DNA of 40,226 nt from assembly GCA_015057635.1 (NCBI GenBank), contig SVEB01000033.1, positions 1 to 40,226 on the forward strand. Direction: 5' to 3'. Below are positions 1 through 8,315 of this stretch, piece after piece (position 1 is the first letter of the stretch; every line of letters starts with the position of its first letter). The notes under the pieces were generated by a model that was not told the origin of the DNA, did no database searches, and saw nothing but the letters and a program-made list of their open reading frames with translations. The position numbers and the translations under genes were made by a program. This stretch comes from Lachnospiraceae bacterium. Its GTDB lineage: Bacteria > Bacillota > Clostridia > Lachnospirales > Lachnospiraceae.

Positions 1-85
1 ATACGATATGATATTGCAACGAGTATATATATCCGCGACCATGTGTAACATCTTTAGAGATTGAAGAATATACTGTTTTTTCCAT
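1..85 (-). CDS. tnpA: IS200/IS605 TnpA transposase, N-terminal part (cut by window edge)
   Basis: Reading the minus strand from an ATG at 85 gives 28 codons that run off the left edge: MEKTVYSSISKDVTHGRGY, then IYSLQYHIV. The pattern of a short polar lead followed by 'YSLQYHIV' matches the N-terminus of Y1 (HUH) single-strand transposases of the IS200/IS605 family, where this strand precedes the W-x-x-K-Y-R-(K/R) segment. The catalytic HUH motif and tyrosine lie outside the window. A TATAAT box (minus strand, 97-92) ends only six bases before the ATG and no Shine-Dalgarno sequence is visible, so the message may be leaderless or poorly translated, as is common for these transposases. Identification rests on the short N-terminus plus the flanking hairpin. 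Confidence 0.7.
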   Translation of the reverse strand, partial: MEKTVYSSISKDVTHGRGYIYSLQYHIV

Positions 86-170
86 ATTTATATTATACCA
101 TTTGTAAATGAATATTTCAAGAAAAGCCGCCTAACTCACGACTAAAGTCACGAGTGTGCGGCGGCAATTT
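1..170 (-). mobile_element. Left end of an IS200/IS605-type element with subterminal hairpin
   Basis: Upstream of tnpA (minus orientation) lies an imperfect hairpin at 126-165. GCCGCC (126-131) pairs with GGCGGC (160-165), ACTC (134-137) with GAGT (152-155), and GACT (140-143) with AGTC (146-149) around an AA loop. Such imperfect subterminal hairpins are what TnpA recognises. On the minus strand the hairpin is preceded by TTGAT (175-171) and five bases (170-166). TTGAT is a known insertion target of some members, such as ISDra2. I infer the element boundary at 170/171 with the target pentamer left outside. The other end is not in the window. Confidence 0.55.
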
Positions 171-175
171 ATCAA

Positions 176-537
176 TCAGATCATGGCTGCATGCACATCT
201 AGCGCCTTTATAGCAAAAGTGGGAGTAAAGAAAAAGCTTTTGTGATAAAGGAATCCTTTTATTATCCAAATTAGTTAGAGTAAAAAATAGAATAGTGAGA
301 AAAATAGCAATTGGCAGATGCTTAAGAGGGGAGAGGAGTGACTGCGGAGCTGCTGATATGTCCTGATATGCAGATAATGCAAATCAGCTAGGAATGATAG
401 CAAAGAGGCTGATTACTGTTAGAAGGAATTTATACAATGCCAGAAAAACGGTATATATGGCATTGATGAATAAAGAAGTAAGCCAACAAAAAAGTATGGA
501 AAGAAAAACAAACAAGAATAGAGGGGAGAAAGAAGCG
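176..537. other. Intergenic stretch between IS end and SLH gene
   Basis: No gene is supported here. The upstream in-frame extension of the SLH gene (from 394) lacks a ribosome binding site and signal-peptide logic. A small hairpin, ATGCCA/TGGCAT, lies at about 437-464. No clear -35/-10 pair was identified, so the SLH gene promoter is unresolved and may have been displaced by the neighbouring insertion. Confidence 0.4.
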
Positions 538-1857
538 ATGCGAAATTTTTTTAAGGGGAAAAGAATTATTTCAGTCTTACTAGTACTCACAGTTTTATTT
601 TCCATGAGTGGTATTATGCCGGAGAAATCTGCGGAGGCGGCAGCGTATATAACGAGAGAGGCATTTGTTACTTTGGTGATGAAAGAACTTGGCTTTACAG
701 TAAAGGCAGATGATAGTTATATGGATGCTGCTATTCGTGCAGGAATAGTATCAAAAAGCACATTTGGTAGTAAAACAGCAAGCAGTCTTACAAAATCAGA
801 TGCAGCAGTAGTATTGACGAATGCCCATGAATTTTTATATGGACAGACAGTAGAAGATTCACTTTTGGCAGAAATAAAAGAAAAAAGAATTTCTGACATA
901 GCAAAAGTTTCAAAGGCAAGGCAGATATATGTTGTAAAGGCTTATGCTTACGGATATTTAAAAGGGGCTTCGAACGGAACATATAGTAAAAATCGTAAGT
1001 TCGGACCGAGTGGAAAAATAACGGTAGCAACAGCAAAAACTCTAGTTACAATGCTGAAAGATGAAAATAAGAGAAGTAAAATTGCACCGGATGGACAGTT
1101 GATCAGGACTACTAATCTGCCGGAGTTTGCTGAATTTTATCCTTATATATTGGCGAGTTTTCCGAATGATTATTATGATTGGGAGTTCCTATTTATGAAA
1201 CATACATCAAATGGGGTACCTAGATATGGGACGGATAATTGGGTTAACTTAGTTAACTATGCTGCTCCAAAGGATTTCGTTAATTTCGGAGGAGAAAAAA
1301 AGATATGGAGTATATATTTAGGACCAAGACGGTTATTAACAAGCCAGCAATATTATGATTTAGCAGCAGAAAAATGGGAAAAGAATGTAGAAAAACATCT
1401 AGAACTAATTTTTAATGTTGATTATCGTAATATTAAGAAAGATAAGGTATGGTATAAACAATTACTTGATACAGACATATACTATGGGGAGGAAGAATCT
1501 GATACTATTTTTAGACTAGATAATTATATAAAAAAGGCTATTGAAAATGAGACTATTGTTGAATGTAGAAAGGTTGGAGTTGATAAATCATCCGTTTACA
1601 TTGAGGCTGGAGGACAAATTTATATAAGGGCTTATGTGGAATATAGGATAGTATCAAGTAAATCTCTTGAACGTTTAATTACATCTCCTATAATATTTAC
1701 GCAATATAGCTACCCGAACTTTTTAAATGTAAAACTTGGGGAATGGAGAAAATGTTATTTGGATGTTGAAGTAGGGGGGATGTATGAAAACTGTGGTATA
1801 TGGCAAACCATTATTAATGATTTTTACCATGACGATAGGGTGGTGAAAGTGCCGTGA
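538..1857 (+). CDS. Secreted SLH-domain (S-layer homology) protein
   Basis: Codes for 439 residues from the ATG at 538, chosen because AGGGGAG lies about ten bases upstream and the product then starts with a clean signal peptide: MRNFFKGKR, a hydrophobic core ISVLLVLTVLFSMSGI, and an AEAAA cleavage region. Residues about 35-180 hold degenerate SLH-like repeats (ITREAFVTLVMKELG, then LTKSDAAVVLTNA, then 'KARQIYVVKAYAYGYLKG'), which in other Firmicutes bind secondary wall polymers. The remainder, about 180-439, is rich in aromatic and charged residues and not recognised. The last four bases overlap the GTG start of the next gene, so the two are probably co-translated surface proteins. The gene is markedly AT-rich compared with the core genes further on. 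The function beyond wall attachment is unknown. Confidence 0.7.
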   Translation: MRNFFKGKRIISVLLVLTVLFSMSGIMPEKSAEAAAYITREAFVTLVMKELGFTVKADDSYMDAAIRAGIVSKSTFGSKTASSLTKSDAAVVLTNAHEFLYGQTVEDSLLAEIKEKRISDIAKVSKARQIYVVKAYAYGYLKGASNGTYSKNRKFGPSGKITVATAKTLVTMLKDENKRSKIAPDGQLIRTTNLPEFAEFYPYILASFPNDYYDWEFLFMKHTSNGVPRYGTDNWVNLVNYAAPKDFVNFGGEKKIWSIYLGPRRLLTSQQYYDLAAEKWEKNVEKHLELIFNVDYRNIKKDKVWYKQLLDTDIYYGEEESDTIFRLDNYIKKAIENETIVECRKVGVDKSSVYIEAGGQIYIRAYVEYRIVSSKSLERLITSPIIFTQYSYPNFLNVKLGEWRKCYLDVEVGGMYENCGIWQTIINDFYHDDRVVKVP

Positions 1858-4800
1858 GGAGATTAAAAATAAAAATAGTTATACTTTTTATAATAATGTT
1901 TTTTTCTTTTATATTGCAAAAGAATATTATCATAAATGCAGATAATATATTTAAATATTTTAAAACTGTTTATAATGATCTGGGGGATCCTGTTATTAGT
2001 TTTAGAGTACTTGAGAATACTGGTGATATCATTATGGTAGGTTCTCATGTTCGAAGTGGAAGTGAAATATCTTATAGAACAATGAAACATACTATTACCT
2101 TACATCCATCAAAGAAAAACCCCCTTTCATTAGGAGTAGGAAAGTATTGTATATTTGATCGGGATGATACCAGTATTGAAATCGATGATGGTATAAAGGA
2201 TCCTAATATAGTGAAAGATACATATTTGATTGAGGGCCAAACGCTGATAAAAGGCTTGATTACACTTATGGAAAATGATAGAGATGAAAATGGAAAACGA
2301 ATATATCCTACAATTAAAGATATTAATAAAGCGCTTTCTGATGGCATCACTATATATCTTTCAAATGCCTTTCAAGTAATAGAGAGACCAGGGGGATCAG
2401 GAACTGAAAAGGAAAAAATAAAATATTACGGAAACATATGTTACTCCAAGGATGAAATTTTAGATGAAGTAAAGCGTTTAGGTTTTGGCGACTGGAGTGA
2501 AAATACAAGACTTCATTTTTTACCTTTCTATTTTGATATCCCCGTTACGTTCAAACTCCAGCCCTTCTATTGCAACGTAGTCTACATCACCGCGGAAGAC
2601 TACGCCGCCGGTCGTACCAGTTCAGAGTACATATTAGGAACCGCAGCCACAGGACTTACCGCTATTTGCGGAAGTGAAGTGGAGTATGAGATGGAAGATC
2701 CATCTAATATTGAAATCAACAATCAGCTTTATGAATTTGCCGGAGCCAGTTACTATGCTTATTGGGGAAAGAATTCTTTTTATGATACGGTAGTGGAAGG
2801 CGGCAATACCGTGCGTACCACACATGACTATCAGAGGGATTCCACCATGTATATTATAGTGAAAAGCAAAGGTGATAATCCGGTTAGTGTAGATTATGTA
2901 GACGAAGAGGGAACGACACTTCGGCGTAATATATCTGCAGGTGCGGCTACACAGAACTATCCTTATAAGTATTCACCCGAGGAAATATTGCAGAACGGAA
3001 GCAATTATTATGAGTATACAGGAAAATGGAGTTATAGCTATACGGATAATAAGGGTAACTTAAAGGAAAGCGGGATGCTGTCCGGAACGCCGGGATTTAC
3101 ATTAAGGGATGCCGGAGAAAAAGAGCCGGTTAAGATAACAGCTGTTTATAAGGATATTGGTAAGGCTGAGGAAAGAGTCACTTCCTTCTCTTATATGGAT
3201 ACAGAAGCAGTCGGTGTTATTAAGGCAGATGAGATTGGAAATGAGAAATATGATGTCACAAAAGGAATTCCCTCTTCTGAGACACTGTATACGACCATTC
3301 AGACGAAAGAATATTTATTGAATATTGAATTTGTCCGGAAAACGGGGAAAAAGATTTATTCCGTTCCTTATGAAAAGACTTACTATTTAAGTTGGACAGA
3401 ACCGTATTCGGGAGAACCGGAGATGGGGGAGGATGGACTACCCCTTCCGACGCCGGAACCTGTCAGCCAGTATGATACGGAAACGGTGACAGGAACTGTA
3501 TTGATTGAGAGAGAGTATGCTTATACTGAGGTAGCAAAGATTGATTATTATAAGATTGAACATGGAGAGATTAAAAATGAAGCATTGCCGGACAAGACCG
3601 TAATTTTAAAACCATCCGGATATGAGGTGCCATCCTTAAATTATAGTCATGACAACAAGGAAAGTTCTCATATTACAGATCCGGCAGAGATCGGTACTAC
3701 CATTAAGCTGCCAAGCAAATCTATCACATCTTATAATTATTTTAGACCGAGTGTTCCAACAGAGGATGTATATTCCGCAGTAGATCAAAGAATATCAGAG
3801 ATTACCGTTAAGAACGATTATCTGGAGTTTAATGAGACGGTGATTCTGGATGCTTCCCTGGGGTCCAAGAAAACAGAGAACGCAATGGTTCGAAAGATCA
3901 GAAAAGCAGGAATCACAGATCAGGATGTGTTATTTACAAGCAATCTTCAAATTCCATCAGAACTTTCGAATGGAGTTTATAATACGGAAGGAACAATTGT
4001 TTATGAGAGAGTAAAGTCACTAAATAGTACGCTGCCGGATAGAATTTCGGCAGAGGTGGAGAATTTGAATGTGGTACAGGTTCATACTCCGGTGTACTGT
4101 TTTGGAGAGATGATGAATGATAACAAACAGTATGTACAGCTAGTGACACCGGATTTATCGGCAGTTCCGATTGTATTAGACGAAACAGGGGCTTCCAATG
4201 ATTTTATCGTTTCAATATCGAATACGGGATATCATACGGATAAGAAAGGATACCGGGAACAGAATTATGCCAAGTATGTGGCGGAAGAAGACGGTGTGAA
4301 ATTAAATCAGGTTAAGTTTATGTTCGATGTAGTAATTGATGTGGAGAATGATGGGAAGACTGAAAATGATATTCTGTTGAAAAAGGACAGCTGGTATACG
4401 GTTGGCACGGAGGAACAGCGGTTTTATGTACCGTTATATGTGGAGGAAGGCATTTACCGGACGGATTTTCGCAGCATTGCGGTAAATGGAATTGACAAGC
4501 TGGAGGAAAGCGAGATCTATGCAAATAGGGAGCTGACACATTACGTGGCTGAAAATTCAGCACAGGTGCAGATTTCAGGAAAATTATATGGTCTGTCCGT
4601 TTATGATATATCAGATTATCCGTTATGGCAGAATGTATTTCGAAAGACGAATGGAACCACATTAAAAGTAAATGACACGGCAGCAGAAGATGGTACAAAG
4701 GCAAGCGGTTTCCATGCAGCGAATGCGTATACCTATGCAGTTGGGGCAAAGAATGAATTAGGAAATACAACCGGAAGGCTGTTAAAGTATACATTTCCAA

Positions 4801-5672
4801 TTATAAATGGAAGCCATCCTCTATATAAGAATCAGGGAGCGATTAAGGAGGGCTATACAGTACGATTTACCTTAGACACGGTCGGAAATGTGATGGAACA
4901 GCAGGCATCAAAGATTGTGATAAAACCTTACTTCTATTTTGTTAGTGCAGATGGCAGGAGCAGAGAGGAAGTGGATGTATATTATCGCAAGCAGCAGGGA
5001 AAGAAATCAATAGTTGTTAAAGTAGGAAGTGAGACAGAGCTTGCGGATGCAGTGACTGCTAAAACAGGGGATTATTTATTGGGGATTCCGGAAGCAGAAC
5101 TTGCCGATACGGCATCTGCTTTGGGGATGAAGCCAGCAATCCTAAAGAAGCAGACCGCTGTAATGTACCGATACAGCCTGATTGAAAGCAGTCCCGCATT
5201 TAAGACGTTTTCAGGAGCATCCTACGCAGATCAGCTTATAAATGGACTGAGTCGTGTAGAGCTTCTTAAGGAGGGCATCAGTAGGACCGTGTTACTATCG
5301 AAAAAGCAGTCTTACTATTTTAATTACAGTATTCCGGCAGATGCTATTGCAGTGACAAAAGGAACGGACTTAAGTGGGTATGCGGCTAAAAAGGGACTGA
5401 AGGGAAATGAAAGCTTTATTAAGAAGAATGGATACTTAATGGTGAATGTTGAAATCATCGCTTATGACAGCACTGGCAATGCATATATGAGCTATATCAA
5501 TCAGGAAAATTACCTAAGAAATGGACAGGCATGTATGTGGCTTTTAGAAGGAGCCCCTTCATCAAAGACGGACAGTGCCGGAAATACATTTTCTTTAAGA
5601 GCGGGGGATTTCTTGATGTTTCGTTTGGATGAGTCAGTGAAAGATGATTATCGAAGCGGTGGTATCTATTAA
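1854..5672 (+). CDS. Large secreted surface protein, composite (DUF5704-like?)
   Basis: A 1272-residue protein starting at GTG 1854, overlapping the upstream stop by four bases. It opens with a signal peptide (MRRLKIK, then VILFIIMFFSFILQ). No sortase motif or C-terminal membrane anchor is visible; it ends in a charged tail (DESVKDDYRSGGIY), so it may depend on the SLH partner for retention. The body looks like repeated beta-rich extracellular modules, for example 'YVDEEGTTLRRNISAGA' near residue 345, similar to MucBP-like folds. The overall style resembles large Lachnospiraceae surface proteins annotated DUF5704, but I cannot confirm that. Residues 1 to about 222 are encoded in AT-rich DNA; from about base 2525 codons become abruptly C-ending for about 110 bases and the rest is less AT-rich, suggesting a recombined 5' portion. 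A terminator follows at 5758. Confidence 0.6.
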   Translation: MRRLKIKIVILFIIMFFSFILQKNIIINADNIFKYFKTVYNDLGDPVISFRVLENTGDIIMVGSHVRSGSEISYRTMKHTITLHPSKKNPLSLGVGKYCIFDRDDTSIEIDDGIKDPNIVKDTYLIEGQTLIKGLITLMENDRDENGKRIYPTIKDINKALSDGITIYLSNAFQVIERPGGSGTEKEKIKYYGNICYSKDEILDEVKRLGFGDWSENTRLHFLPFYFDIPVTFKLQPFYCNVVYITAEDYAAGRTSSEYILGTAATGLTAICGSEVEYEMEDPSNIEINNQLYEFAGASYYAYWGKNSFYDTVVEGGNTVRTTHDYQRDSTMYIIVKSKGDNPVSVDYVDEEGTTLRRNISAGAATQNYPYKYSPEEILQNGSNYYEYTGKWSYSYTDNKGNLKESGMLSGTPGFTLRDAGEKEPVKITAVYKDIGKAEERVTSFSYMDTEAVGVIKADEIGNEKYDVTKGIPSSETLYTTIQTKEYLLNIEFVRKTGKKIYSVPYEKTYYLSWTEPYSGEPEMGEDGLPLPTPEPVSQYDTETVTGTVLIEREYAYTEVAKIDYYKIEHGEIKNEALPDKTVILKPSGYEVPSLNYSHDNKESSHITDPAEIGTTIKLPSKSITSYNYFRPSVPTEDVYSAVDQRISEITVKNDYLEFNETVILDASLGSKKTENAMVRKIRKAGITDQDVLFTSNLQIPSELSNGVYNTEGTIVYERVKSLNSTLPDRISAEVENLNVVQVHTPVYCFGEMMNDNKQYVQLVTPDLSAVPIVLDETGASNDFIVSISNTGYHTDKKGYREQNYAKYVAEEDGVKLNQVKFMFDVVIDVENDGKTENDILLKKDSWYTVGTEEQRFYVPLYVEEGIYRTDFRSIAVNGIDKLEESEIYANRELTHYVAENSAQVQISGKLYGLSVYDISDYPLWQNVFRKTNGTTLKVNDTAAEDGTKASGFHAANAYTYAVGAKNELGNTTGRLLKYTFPIINGSHPLYKNQGAIKEGYTVRFTLDTVGNVMEQQASKIVIKPYFYFVSADGRSREEVDVYYRKQQGKKSIVVKVGSETELADAVTAKTGDYLLGIPEAELADTASALGMKPAILKKQTAVMYRYSLIESSPAFKTFSGASYADQLINGLSRVELLKEGISRTVLLSKKQSYYFNYSIPADAIAVTKGTDLSGYAAKKGLKGNESFIKKNGYLMVNVEIIAYDSTGNAYMSYINQENYLRNGQACMWLLEGAPSSKTDSAGNTFSLRAGDFLMFRLDESVKDDYRSGGIY

Positions 5673-5757
5673 AAAATCACAGGCAATAATTGGAATATTC
5701 TGGATGATATGATAGAATAATGATAAAGACAGTCTGTGAGCAAAATGTTATGAGAGC

Positions 5758-5792
5758 GAAAAAGGGTGCAGGCGTAGCCGGCACCCTTTTTC
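5758..5792 (+). terminator. Intrinsic terminator after the surface-protein pair
   Basis: GGGTGC (5764-5769) pairs with GCACCC (5781-5786), with an inner GGC/GCC around a GTA loop. Flanking A-run and T-run (5787-5791) extend the stem. It ends the 538-5672 transcription unit. Confidence 0.85.
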
Positions 5793-5827
5793 GTTTGGAA
5801 AATAAATAGAAGGAGGCCGAGGTCATA

Positions 5828-7363
5828 ATGTATCGTTATGTTCTAAAAGTATCATATAAGCGCCAAAGAAAAGTGAATCTAACTCTTGATATTTCAGACA
5901 CAAGCACGCTCAATCAGCTGGCAGAGATGATTTTGAGTGGTTTTGATTTTGATCAGGATCACCTTTATTTATTTAATATGGATGGCAAGAAGTATGGTGC
6001 AGACTCCTATTATCGGATTCCGGAAGGCAGAGAGCGTGGCACCAAGATTAAGATTCAGAGGCTTTATCTTCACTTAAAGAAAAAGTTTTTATTTCTATAT
6101 GATTTTGGATCAGAATGGGAGTTTGAAGTTGCAGTGCAAAAAGTATATCAGTCTGATGCAAAACTTTCTAATCGGATTCTTTCTGTAAATGGCTCTTTGC
6201 AGCAATATCCTAATATACAAAATAATATGTACCTGGCAGTGGTGAAGACGGTCAGTAAAACCTTAAGAGTAGATGAAATACTGGAAAAGCAGTCCGAGGA
6301 ATATTTGAGGAAATATGCTAAGGTCTTGCTTTGGGACTATGACAAGGAGGCGGCATCAGCCGGGCGAGAACAGCTTATTTCCATGCTGGAAGAAACTATA
6401 GAGAATCAGCCTGAAAGAATACTGCAATGCTTTAGCGACCATCTTTTATATGTGTTTATGATGACAACCGGATTAAATATGGAAATAACAATGGAGAATA
6501 TGCCGGATATCCAGACATTAAGCTCTTTAGGGCTATGTCTGATCGGAGAAGAAAAAGAGTATATGGATGAGATTGATACGAGAGTTATGATACCAAAAAG
6601 TATTGCAGATCAATATTCGTCCTGGATCGATGATAACGTGATACAGGAAAAAATACAAAAATATAGAAAGGCAGAAAATACTTTAAGAATTCTTGTAAGG
6701 AGATATGGTGCAGTTGAAGTCCCAATCCTGTATGATCGCTTTCAAGTATCGTTTGGACAGAAAATGGAATATGAGACATTTTTAACTCTGATAAAAGGAA
6801 AACTTGTGTTGTTTGGAGAATATTCGTTTTATGAGAAAAAAGATGGAACTGTTATCGTGACTTGTTATACAAAAGAAGAAACCGATCAAATCCTAAAAGA
6901 GAGAGAAAAAAAAGAAAAGGAGTACAAAATAAAAATAGACTATCCGGTTTATTCCATGAAAGAATCTCAGAGGATGATACGGACGAACCTGTACTATGAT
7001 AATGAACCATTTAAAAAGCTGGTGACTAATGTGATTCATAAGATAGGGGAGCCGGATCGGGAAAAAATTTATAGAACAATAGAAAAGCATGGAGCACTTG
7101 GAAAAGAGTATGAACAGGCAAAAGAGGAGATTGGAAGGATACTGCGGGAAAATGATTTTGCAGTCACAAATCTTAGGCAACAGCTGATTGAGATGGCGAT
7201 GGAAGATATGCCAAAGGCAGCATTAAAGGGATGGACACAGAGAGAATATGACTCTGCACAGATTGAAAAGATAAAAGAGGAACAGCGGACAAAGGATGGC
7301 AGTGAAAAAAAATCCAGAGCAGGGCAGGAGCAAATGGAAGGACAGATTTCACTATTTAGATAA
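5828..7363 (+). CDS. pRiA4b ORF-3-like domain protein
   Basis: A 511-residue cytosolic protein with AGGAGG (5811-5816) upstream of the ATG. The N-terminal ~135 residues (MYRYVLKVSYKRQRKVNLTL, LNQLAEMILSGFDFDQDHLY, 'FLFLYDFGSEWEFEVAV') match the IS1096/pRiA4b ORF-3-like fold, whose hallmark is a phenylalanine-rich 'YDFGDxWEHxV'-type strand, seen here as YDFGSEWEFEV. Proteins with this domain are common in Firmicutes, often next to mobile DNA, and have no agreed biochemical role. The C-terminal 375 residues are helical and charged, with no catalytic motif I recognise, and end in EQMEGQISLFR. It stands alone between two terminators (5758 and 7405). Domain assignment is solid; function is unknown. 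Confidence 0.75.
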   Translation: MYRYVLKVSYKRQRKVNLTLDISDTSTLNQLAEMILSGFDFDQDHLYLFNMDGKKYGADSYYRIPEGRERGTKIKIQRLYLHLKKKFLFLYDFGSEWEFEVAVQKVYQSDAKLSNRILSVNGSLQQYPNIQNNMYLAVVKTVSKTLRVDEILEKQSEEYLRKYAKVLLWDYDKEAASAGREQLISMLEETIENQPERILQCFSDHLLYVFMMTTGLNMEITMENMPDIQTLSSLGLCLIGEEKEYMDEIDTRVMIPKSIADQYSSWIDDNVIQEKIQKYRKAENTLRILVRRYGAVEVPILYDRFQVSFGQKMEYETFLTLIKGKLVLFGEYSFYEKKDGTVIVTCYTKEETDQILKEREKKEKEYKIKIDYPVYSMKESQRMIRTNLYYDNEPFKKLVTNVIHKIGEPDREKIYRTIEKHGALGKEYEQAKEEIGRILRENDFAVTNLRQQLIEMAMEDMPKAALKGWTQREYDSAQIEKIKEEQRTKDGSEKKSRAGQEQMEGQISLFR

Positions 7364-7404
7364 AGATGAAAAAGTCAGTTAATTGTATTTAATAAAAATA
7401 TAAA

Positions 7405-7450
7405 GATCAGCTGCAAGATATGTGAGAGGACATATTGCAGCTGATTTTTT
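7405..7450 (+). terminator. Intrinsic terminator after the pRiA4b-like gene
   Basis: ATCAGCTGCAA (7406-7416) pairs with TTGCAGCTGAT (7435-7445), followed by a T-run (7444-7450). Confidence 0.9.
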
Positions 7451-7454
7451 ATTA

Positions 7455-7497
7455 TTCATTTTCATCTATTTTTCATCTAGATTCGTTACATTATAAT
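7455..7497 (+). promoter_or_regulatory. Two-component operon promoter with 11-bp direct repeats
   Basis: TTCATCTA occurs at 7461-7468 and 7472-7479, exactly 11 bases apart, just ahead of TATAAT (7492-7497). No good -35 box is present. An 11-bp direct repeat replacing the -35 box is typical of promoters activated by OmpR/PhoB-family regulators, and the next gene encodes one, so autoregulation is inferred. A related repeat precedes the PepSY gene (9661). Confidence 0.6.
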
Positions 7498-7631
7498 ACA
7501 GAAATACAAATTACAAATGATTCGAATGGGATTTAGAACAAATTAAGGATAAGATTAAGAATGAAGATTTGAAATAAGATCAAAATGAGATTTGGAACGA
7601 AATCCGAAGTAAGATTAGGAGAGATATCACA

Positions 7632-8315
7632 ATGCGAGTACTGATTGTGGAAGATGAGAACGATTTAAATCGAGTGATTACAAAGAAGTTGAAAGCAGAA
7701 GGGTATAGTGTGGATTCCTGTTTTAATGGGGAGGAAGCATTGGAATATATCAGAGCGGCGGAATATGACATTATTATTATGGATATCATGATGCCGAAAA
7801 TGAATGGATATGATGCATTAAAACAGATGCGTCAGAATAAGGTGACAACCCCGGTTTTATTTCTGACGGCAAAGGATGCGATTGAGGACCGAGTGAAAGG
7901 GCTTGATCTGGGCGCGGATGATTATTTAGTGAAACCATTTGCATTCGATGAACTGATGGCAAGGCTGCGAGTGATGGTCAGAAGAAAGCATGGCACTGTG
8001 ACAAATGAGGTTCGGATCGCAGATCTTACGATAGAGAGTGACAGCCATCTGGTAAAGAGGGGGGAGAAGAAGATTACGCTTACGGCGAAAGAATACTCTA
8101 TCTTAGAGTATCTTGTTCAGAATGCCGGTATGGTGCTGTCCCGAGATAAGATTGAATCACATGTATGGGATTATGATTATCAGGGAGCTTCTAATATGAT
8201 AGATGTTTATATTCGAAATCTCAGAAGAAAGTTAGATGACGGGTATGAAACAAAGCTGATTCAGACAGTGCGCGGCGTCGGCTATGTATTAAGGGAAGAA
8301 AGGAAAATAGAATGA
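7632..8315 (+). CDS. OmpR/PhoB-family response regulator
   Basis: A 227-residue regulator with an N-terminal receiver domain (1-115): acidic pocket E7-D8-E9, phospho-acceptor D51 in IIIMDIMMPKMNGYD, switch T79 in FLTAKD and K101 in DYLVKPF. The C-terminal winged helix (about 130-225) has 'TLTAKEYSILEYLVQNAG', SNMIDVYIRNLRRKLDDG and the closing 'IQTVRGVGYVLR' hairpin. All key residues are present and the length is standard. It overlaps the kinase gene by four bases (ATGA), the usual translationally coupled pair. Direct repeats in its own promoter and before the PepSY gene are its likely targets. The purine-rich 7500-7630 leader has no recognised structure. Confidence 0.95.
   Translation: MRVLIVEDENDLNRVITKKLKAEGYSVDSCFNGEEALEYIRAAEYDIIIMDIMMPKMNGYDALKQMRQNKVTTPVLFLTAKDAIEDRVKGLDLGADDYLVKPFAFDELMARLRVMVRRKHGTVTNEVRIADLTIESDSHLVKRGEKKITLTAKEYSILEYLVQNAGMVLSRDKIESHVWDYDYQGASNMIDVYIRNLRRKLDDGYETKLIQTVRGVGYVLREERKIE

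Noticed and set aside
394..537. Upstream extension of the SLH gene from ATG 394
   Set aside because: No ribosome site at 394; AGGGGAG and a clean signal peptide support ATG 538.
4318..4800. 160-codon minus-strand ORF inside the large surface-protein gene
   Set aside because: Antisense shadow of a well-supported gene; His/Pro/Ser-rich composition typical of reverse frames.
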